From Ustulina deusta (lineage: Eukaryota; Ascomycota; Sordariomycetes; Xylariales; Xylariaceae), in contig JAJNNX010000006.1 in the NCBI GenBank assembly GCA_023159155.1, positions 1,302,001 to 1,366,000 of the forward strand: a stretch of DNA of 64,000 nucleotides, read 5' to 3'. Both the position numbers and the translations under genes were made by a program. How positions within the stretch are numbered: the first letter of the stretch is position 1; the number at the start of each line of letters is the position of its first letter. Positions 56,433-64,000 of this stretch are shown here, piece after piece. The notes beneath the pieces were generated by a model. The model was not told the DNA's origin, ran no database searches, and was given only the letters and a program-made list of their open reading frames with translations.

Positions 56433-58671
56433 TTACTCGGCGGCGGCATCTTCTTCGAAGACGACTAGAACCGTTCCCGCCTTGCATTTATCCTAAAATA
56501 GAAGTCAGTTGTATCCTTTGGCCTCAGCATGGAGATCTACTTACACCTTCTTTGTGAGCTAACCGCTTGATAATACCGTCCTGTGGAGATCGAATGACCG
56601 TCTCCATCTTCATCGACTCAATTCTAATCATCGTCAGCAGCCATCGTAGAGTGTCAATGAATAAAGCTTACACAACAAGAGGAGCACCCTTAACAACTTT
56701 GTCGCCCCCCTTCACCTCGTTCTTCAGGATCTTGCACGGCATCGGGGCCGCCACGGACGCGGTGACCTCTTTCAAACCAAGTGCTTTCTCGTACCATGTT
56801 GGTGGTACGAGACATAATTCAGTCTTCCCGCCATGTTGGAAGATAGTAATTTTATTGTCATTGTTTGCATCTTGTACCACGGTCGATTCGACCCTAGTCT
56901 CCGGGAAGACTGTCGCCAGTGTCGTTTTCCCGGTACTGGAGATTGGGGAAGATACAATATTCGCAATAATTTGAGTCTCCTCACCCTTGCGGGTAATCTT
57001 GGCGTCAAAAAGTTGGTTGTCCTTCTGGAATATGCTGACCTCTACTACATCCCCTTCTTTCTCATTCGACGCAACCAGGGACTTAAAGGAGAACGTTCTC
57101 TCCTCACTATTGTGGCCGAATCCTAGGGAACCGCCATGTGGCAGTTCGGGTGCGGCGGGAGCCAAGGCTAAGATACCTAGTGCTGCTTGAACGTATACCT
57201 CAGGCTTGACCGTCACAGAGTCAAAGAGTTCTGCCTTCCACTTCTCAATAAACCCCGTCTCCACGTCACCTTCGATGAAGGCGGGAGACCTGCAGAGGCG
57301 TTTCAAGAATTCTATGTTGGTGCTCAAGCCGACGACTTCGTAATTCCGCAGAGCGAGTTCCATCTTCCGGATCGCTGTCTCCCGGTCATCACTACGGACG
57401 ATCAGCTTCGCAATCATCCCGTCGTAGGCTTCTGTAACTGTGTCGCCTTCGATAAAACCTGCATCTATCCGAACATCATCATCGGTCTTCGGCGTAGTGA
57501 GGTGAACAAGCTTTCCAGAATCCGGTAGGAACCCCCTTTCGGGGTTCTCGGCGTATATACGGGCCTCAATTGCCGCGCCTCTCTCTTGTATTCTCTCCAT
57601 GATCTCTTTTTGAGTCAATGGAAGCTTCTCGCCGGCGGCAACTCGGAACTGCCATTCCACCAAGTCGGTCCCTGTGACCATCTCGCTCACTGGGTGTTCA
57701 ACCTGCAGACGAGTGTTCATCTCCATGAAGTAGAACTCGCCCGAATCCTTGTCAAGGATGAATTCCACGGTACCAGCTCCAACATAACCCACCGCCAGAG
57801 CCGCTGTTCGAGCCTTTTCCCATAGGTCAAGCCTCGTTACGTCGTCAAGGTTTGGGGCTGGCGATTCTTCCAAAATCTTCTGATGCCTTCTCTGAATACT
57901 GCAGTCTCGTTCACCGAGCGCCACGCAGTTGCCGTGCTTGTCGGCGAAGACTTGTACCTCGACATGTCTTGGCCGTATTATATATTTCTCCACTAGCATA
58001 ACCTCACCACCTTCACCGAACGACGCTCTAGCCTCAGCTCGCGCGCTCTTCAACTGTTGTAAAAACTCGCCCTCTTCCATGACGATACGCATACCCTTGC
58101 CGCCACCGCCTTTGACGCTCTTCAACAGAACTGGGAACTTGATGTTCTTGGCGTGATTAAGCAGCTCCAGCTCTCCCTGGTCAGACCCGTGGTATCCAGG
58201 AACACACGGCACACCGGCATTAGTCATGATCTCCTTGCTCCGTGCCTTGTCTCCCATATCGGCCATCGCCTGAGCAGGTGGACCAACGAAGATAATCCCC
58301 TCTTCCTCGCATCTCCTTGCGAAGACGGAGTTCTCAGACAAGAATCCATAGCCCGGATGCAATGCTTGGATTCCGTGCTGCTTTACCAATCTGACTATCC
58401 GCTCACCGTCCAAATACCCACTAGGGGCTCCCAGGCCTATAGAATAGGGTGAGCATGCAGCATGTTGTGATGAGGCATCCGGGTCGGTATATAACGTAGT
58501 GGTCCGGATACCTAATCGATTTGCTGTCTTGTTGATCCGCAGGGCGATCTCTCCACGATTTGCTATGAGAAGGGAGGTGATGGGTGTAATCTGGGGTTGA
58601 GTTGCCACGCTCGTCGATATGTGACGGGGAAATGCGCGGCCACGGAGATGTCGAGGTTTAATTGTCCGCAT
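56433..58671 (-). CDS. 3-methylcrotonyl-CoA carboxylase alpha (biotin-containing) subunit
   Basis: Three exons (58671-56672, 56623-56545, 56492-56433) encode 712 residues. The start at 58671 is the first ATG; the N terminus MRTIKPRHLRGRAFPRHISTS is a basic mitochondrial presequence. The biotin carboxylase half has LLIANRGEIALRI, LHPGYGFLSEN, the ATP-grasp glycine loop KGGGGKGMRIV, the catalytic region MEMNTRLQVEHPVSE and EARIYAENP. The C-terminal biotinyl domain begins AAPMPCKILKNEV and its ESMKM motif spans intron 1, with biotinyl Lys672. It carboxylates biotin for leucine breakdown (family knowledge). Size and order fit MCC alpha better than pyruvate, propionyl or acetyl-CoA carboxylases. 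The usual partner genes MCC beta and isovaleryl-CoA dehydrogenase are not seen within the window. Confidence 0.9.
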
Positions 58672-59158
58672 GATGAATAATGGCACGACCGGAAAACAAG
58701 ATTAATGCGGTGAAATCAGCCAATTGCCTACCTATCTCATAAGCTATAGCCCAGTTATAATTGTGAAGGGAGATGTAGGGGAGCCAAGGTCGTCGGAAGG
58801 TCAGCTGGCGCATTCTCTCGGTGATGAATCAAAATGCCGCGACTAAGCGACAAGTGAGGCCGGCTGAAGCCGCAGCCCGGCAAACGCGAAATAACGAGCC
58901 CGACTCTCCACACCGAAAGTGGCTCGAGCTCCAGTTTCCCCAGGATCCACTAGGTACCGTAGATGCCAAGACCTTCGCCTTCATATAGGTACTTAAAGGT
59001 ACTTACCTAATCTTGCTAGGTAGGTGCTTATCTAGTACCTACTAAGGGACCCGGGCCCTGGTGGGTACCTCTGTACCTTCGAAAGGTGTAATGCCCTGGA
59101 TTATCTATCGAACCCCTCCAAACAAAAACAACATTTCATGATACAGTAACGCACAACC
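58672..59158. promoter_or_regulatory. Divergent promoter region MCC alpha / PNPOx-like
   Basis: About 490 bp separate divergent starts. Several TAGGTA/TACCTA-type motifs are clustered at 58980-59045, including GGTACTTACCTAATC and TAGGTAGGTGC. No gene is seen. Confidence 0.4.
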
Positions 59159-60010
59159 ATGGAACAGATATCGCTCAATTACGAGGCCTCGGCCGGCGAC
59201 ACGCACAAGCAGACTGTCAGCGATCTCCCGCCCGATGTCGTGCAATGCCTGGAAAATGCTCGATTCGTAAGACCAAGCCCTCGTGCCCAGCGAGATCCTC
59301 CGTGACGGCCCCTCGCTGACGGACTTCGCCTCGGGCGACAGCTTCATCTCGCGACCTGCGTCAACAACCAACCCCATGTGTCTTTGATGAACTACACGTA
59401 CCTCCCATCGTCGCCGTACTCGTCCGCTCCCGCCATCATCATGACCACAAATCCGTCGTCCAAGAAGACCAACAACCTCCTCGCCAATCCAAACGTCTCC
59501 CTCCTGGTGCACGACTGTATAATACCCCAGTCCCCGAAATGCCCGAACAGCCCGGCCAACTCGTACTGATGCCGCGTATTAGGGGTGTCCCACCGCCCGC
59601 CCACCCAAGGTCGTCGGGCCTCGGGGGGTTCGCCTGGCCCCGAGCACCGATCCAGCCTCGCGTCCATGCTGATCAACCTCAACACGAGCGCTATGTCAAG
59701 TATCAGTGCGACGATAAACGGGACCGCCCAGCTAGTTGCTCCTGGGTCAGACGAGGAGAAATACTACCGAGATCAGCATCTGGAGAATAACACCTTTGAT
59801 TCGGAGGGCGTGTTGGCATTCAATAGGCAACCACAAAGTCCCGTGGAAGACGGCGGCCGCGAGTGCTTCGTTGCTGGTGAGGAGGTGCGGGTGATACTCG
59901 TGCATATCAAAGATATACGGACAAGTGACTGGAAAGGAGGCGTTCGCGACTGGGTTCTATCATCAGAGGGCAATAGCTCTGCCGTCAATGGCGTGAATGG
60001 CGTCAGCTAA
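59159..60010 (+). CDS. Pyridoxamine 5'-phosphate oxidase-like (FMN split-barrel) protein
   Basis: Three exons (59159-59266, 59342-59516, 59583-60010) encode 236 residues, and introns of 75 and 66 nt keep the frame. Residues about 25-80 read LPPDVVQCLENARFLHLATCVNNQPHVSLMNYTYL, the start of an FMN-binding split-barrel domain, then AIIMTTNPSSKKTNNLLANPNVSLLVHDW. Splicing exactly restores this segment. The C-terminal part has STINGTAQLV-type strand text and EEVRVILVHIKDIRTSDWKGGVRDWVL, which resembles the fungal PNPOx-like family. True PNPO activity is not certain; many relatives are flavin or F420-type oxidoreductases of unknown substrate. The family call is good; the function is open. Confidence 0.78.
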
Positions 60011-61291
60011 CTCATACACCTTACCTGGACATGGCACTATATCTGCGGTCATTTCTGTAGAGTTAGGTGCGAATGATACAAACACACTATAGGTAACTCT
60101 CGGCCGGTTCTCTACCCGCTTGGGGCGTCGATATCCAGCCAAGCCGGACCGATCGCCCTCGCGCTTCATTCCCCATAATACAAATAATATTATTGTCGGT
60201 TCTTGAAAGTACGTATACTACCCAGCGTACTAATTGCGTACATCGCACCATCAACAGAAAACAGGGCGCCAGCCTCTATTTCAACCCAATATTCGACGTA
60301 CTAAAATCCACCGAATCAGGGGACGCCGTCCGATACTTCAAGCTCTTTTAGCTGTTAAAATCAGCATAGCTAGCTCGTGATCTTCGTAAGGTCCTGTCAT
60401 GGCACCGTGTTTTCTGGAGCAGCGGAAGTGTGTCGTACCATTAGATAACCCGGAATTCTCGCGCAATAACAAATATTCATGATATACCCATAGCTTGACC
60501 ACAGAAGCCCTAAAGATACCTCCCAGGTATTTGCAATTTCTTCGATCCAAACACTACTCACACTATTCACAATCCGGGGGGTTTTTTTTCGGGTTTACCA
60601 ACATATCTCGATAATAGCGAGCTATAGATAGTAATTAAGTTATAAAAGTGCCCAAACAAGTCTTTTTCACGAGAATACAGAAAATTGGCTTGAGGCGTTA
60701 GGATTTTGTAAATGTTTCGTAGGATAGACTAGGAATGTATTTCCAGGCTTTCCTCCATCTATGTCTCACTAGGACAGTCAAACGATAGCTGGGTATGAGG
60801 GTCAATACTATAGAGTGATGTCTCGCTCGTAGTTAGGCTCTCGGCATGAATGCATTATAAGTGACATTCCTATCGTAGACAAGGTCCAAAGGCAACGATT
60901 TTCTTCAGCCACTAACCTATTACTTACTCACTTAATTTTCCATGCTAATTTCTATATGCTAAGAAGAAAAAGGACAAGCCCTTAAGTATAAGCAGGGTGT
61001 TACGATAGGGCGACCTCAGAAATCCATCCCGGCTAGAGTCCTTGTTTCCATGCCCTTCTTGACGCATGCAGAAGCATTGTACCCCTTTTCTTTCATTTAT
61101 CTAGACTGGTTGCATCAACAAAGGTCAACGCCGCAGCTCCGTCATCGGGGTTCTCTGGCTCTGATTAGCCCTCCTCCCATGATCACGCTCAATTTCCGAT
61201 TAACGTTACGTCAATGTCATGAGTCTGGGGTGTTTGAGCCCTACCTGGTTGTGACACAACAGACAGCCTTCGAGCTGCGAAGCAGTCCAAA
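60011..61291. other. Intergenic region
   Basis: No gene is recognised. The sequence is AT-leaning with short frames on both strands; it should contain the promoter of the next gene. Confidence 0.5.
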
Positions 61292-64000
61292 ATGGCACAA
61301 CAACTTTCACCAGTACGTGACATTCACGAACCCCCTCCCCCCCTCACATTTTTGAGCGTTCAGAGAGCAGATGTCACACATGATGTACTTCATCTCAAAA
61401 TGTTTCGCATCTTCCTCAAGCCCCACCGATCTCGACGATAATGGCTGTGACTGATCTCTATCTTGTAGTGGGCAGAACGATTTGAGGGGATGTTCGCGGA
61501 TAAGGATTATCGCCCCTTCATCCTCGACGAAAATGGTAATAACTGATTTTCTATATTATCATATTGCGATAGGAAAGCGTCATGTTCAGGCCCGAGAAAC
61601 GGTGTTCTACACACTCTAGAGTATCGGTTTGATCAGAATCTTGGCTACAAAAGAAATACTAAATCCCTCTGTAAAAAAGGCTTAAAACATTCTGGGATAG
61701 CCTTAGAGTACCCACGGAAACATCCAAAATTTTACCTTGATCCCTCACCCGAAAATGATACGAAAACTAGGCCCCAGACTGGCGCTGAATTCGACAGATT
61801 GTTTGTGAGTGAGTATTATCAACTGCAGAATCTCACTGCTCAAACATGGCAACTCACCTCGTTGAATCGTTTCCTTGTAAGTAATTTCCTGAGTTATTTT
61901 CTGCCTGATTTTGTTATTCTCAAGAGCACAAGCCGCCAGTGTGAGGCACAGTTACATCTTGAGAGCCTTTCTCGCTTCCACGGCACTCGCAGAACGCGCT
62001 CAAGATAGCGATTAATGAATCCGAATGCTGCAGTTTGTTTCAAACCAATTCGGGATAGTTTCAGGTGGCCACCGATCAGAAGATGATAACGCCTCGTTCG
62101 TGGAGGCATATAGCAGAAAGAGCATTGAAGTGAACGAAGCGGGGTGGTTTGACTTCCTACAAAAATACCGTTGGTATGACCTTACCAAATGTTGGAATTC
62201 ACGAGTGCCTGAAGGTGGGCCGTGGAGTGTGGACAATCCGAAAGTCTGGGATAACTTAAGGGGTTCTATCGAATTGGCTAATCGCTTGCTGAGAGCACTT
62301 ATAATCGACCGACACAACGGGTAGGTAACCGACATACACAAGAATCAATATTCCAAAAGAAAGAAAAAAAACATGGTCTAAACGTCATAGATATTAGGCT
62401 CGAAGCGATCTTGTTCGGAAGATTGGTGTATTGGAGAGATGTTGCTTCGCACTGCAATATTTCTATCCCCTTTACCGATGCAATTGTCCTCCTCTCACCC
62501 GAGATGGAGTTGAAGATTGCTGCTGCAAGCAACACGCCACCGTGGCAGAGCGAGCTCTCAGCTCTCCCCGAAGAACAGAAGATAGACAGACTGGTTAGTA
62601 GGCTTGGGTCATTTGTTACCGTTTTCAACATATCTCAGGGTCGACAGCTGCCTAACAATGTATTTTTTTCTCCTGCTGCTCCGGCAAACTCCCAAAATCC
62701 TTAGTCTCATTTGTCATACATAATGATTACTAACTCCATGGTCCTACGTAGTTTGAAAAATGTACGTGACAAGTCAGACCGCGGACTAGGGGGGAAATTC
62801 TATTTCAACGCTGAGGCCGTCCTTACCTTCACTGGACCGCCGCCCGCACCCCCGGATGCCCGCGAGGTGTTTTCTTCTTTTGCTTTTATCGAAATCTCCT
62901 AGAACATTATTTCTGACTTCAGATCCTACAGTGAACACTTTATGTGGGCTGCAGTTGTGGTCTTTCGGTTCGTTGGATGACACTTGGGCTTTTACCACAA
63001 AACCGAGATCTGAACATCCTTATACTCTGACTGCCCTGCATCCGTACTTGATAAAATATCTTGCTAAAGACGATATTACGCCGGCTGAAAGCTTCAGTCT
63101 CCAATTTCAGGTCACGGCCCTAGTAATTAATGACTTTTATCTCCTATCAGACGTCCGTTAGCATGCTAAAGCAGCTTATTAGATAATACATGAACTTATG
63201 CACTCGATGATTTCTATCCGCTATAGACTAGAAGGTGTCCCAGAGCACTGCGCTGAGCCAGTAGGTTATAACGCCTATAGAGATATAAAATTATATATTC
63301 ACCATTCCTTAAGTCTCTAATGGAAGTACGAGTTTTCTAGTTCATCGACTTCGACGCGATAGCAGAAGGCGGCGAAGCCATGGAACACAGAATCTTTGGC
63401 GGGTGTGTTAGTATATTTCGTAAGTGTCCAACTCGCTGGTTTTCAGAATCTTGGGCTTCCAGCTAATCGACGAGGCCACAGCGGCTTCCATCCCACTCGC
63501 GGGCGCTACGTCCGACTGGCCAAGCGAACGCACGGGAGGGGAGTGGAACCGTAACCATCCCGCGTACCAAAAAACTAAAGACGTGACGAGGCCGTTTCCA
63601 GCACTGCATATCTCAAGGCTATTCACTGCGGAGTTCTGGGACAACCCTTACGTGCCGAGAAAAAGTGACCCAAGTTGTACGCAATTATTACCACACTATT
63701 TCCGCAATCACAGACGTCCAACATTACTCTTCAGCAGTTCGCTTATCCAGCGAACTCTGTCTCCCTAGAGCTTCCACAGTCTCGATTGAATGGGCAATCA
63801 CTAACTTAAGTTGTTATAGTTTGGCATGCCAACATGTTTCGGTCAGGTGAACTTGACGAGACGAATGAAAACGACTGGGATCGGTTTGATCGGGCAATAG
63901 CGGGCGCATGGCGGGAGAGCCAACAACAATGGGACATCGACCGCAGGAGTTGGTTTCGCCCTTACTATAAGCGTTGGGTTAAGACACCCGTAAGGAAATT
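61292..64000 (+). CDS. Unrecognised multi-exon gene, cut by right window edge
   Basis: Several plus-strand segments read like one intron-rich gene. The start is uncertain; the ATG at 61292 (MAQQLSPVRDIHEPP) is the best candidate. Clear pieces are WAERFEGMFADKDYRPFILDEN (about 61470-61534), EDDNASFVEAYSRKSIEVNEAGWFDFLQKYRW to LLRALIIDRHNG (ending 62320), and a 77-nt intron (62321-62397, GT-AG) joining in phase to LEAILFGRLVYWRDVASHC. Later come DKSDRGLGGKFYFNAEAVL, EHRIFGG joined to ILGFQLIDEATAASIPLAG, then RPFPALHISRLFTAEFWDNPYV, and at the edge ENDWDRFDRAIAGAWRES. I do not recognise the family. Exon borders in 62600-63400 are unresolved. It may be a single large fungal protein or two genes. 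Confidence 0.45.

Overview
The window reads as nuclear DNA of a filamentous ascomycete (Pezizomycotina). Nearly every gene carries short GT-AG introns of about 50-250 nt. There is a Zn2Cys6 regulator, a Pth11-type rhodopsin-domain receptor, two UstYa-type (DUF3328) reading frames and several P450s. AT-rich islands look like repeat-induced point mutation (RIP). I cannot name the species. All exon borders below are hand-derived from splice signals and reading frame. For the genes called complete, exon lengths sum to a multiple of three.

Region 1 (1-16 kb) is accessory metabolism. It holds a P450 cut by the left edge (-), a Zn2Cys6 regulator (-), then on the + strand an SDR dehydrogenase, an HSL-type esterase, a Baeyer-Villiger-type monooxygenase and a CRAL-TRIO lipid-transfer protein. 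Two damaged P450s follow: one missing its whole middle, the other carrying a 2-nt frameshift. SDR, BVMO and esterase are the classical three steps for turning an alcohol into a ketone, the ketone into an ester or lactone, and cleaving that. The regulator and SDR are divergent, and between them lies a CGG-N6-CCG site flanked by a direct repeat.

Region 2 (16-24.4 kb) is decayed. It has an AT-rich RIP-like island, a Pth11-like receptor abutting an N-terminally truncated UstYa fragment, a second UstYa-like gene with two in-frame TAG codons, a relic of a GMC/cellobiose-dehydrogenase-like flavodomain, and an apparently intact fructosyl-amine-oxidase-like FAD enzyme.

Region 3 (25-35 kb) is conserved housekeeping: POP7/Rpp20, Rogdi/RAVE2, NIPSNAP, ATP18 (a four-exon gene of 62 codons), an FSH1-type hydrolase and proteasome subunit RPN5.

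Region 4 (35-53 kb) is gene-poor. It contains a single-RRM protein, a 968-residue low-complexity protein with a Cys-rich N terminus, and mononucleotide tracts (C27, A28).

Region 5 (53-64 kb) returns to core genes. NAXE and MRPS16 are divergent, followed by the biotin-carrying alpha subunit of 3-methylcrotonyl-CoA carboxylase and a PNPOx-like split-barrel protein. An unrecognised multi-exon gene runs off the right edge. I recognised no rRNA, tRNA or CRISPR array, though tRNAs were not searched exhaustively.
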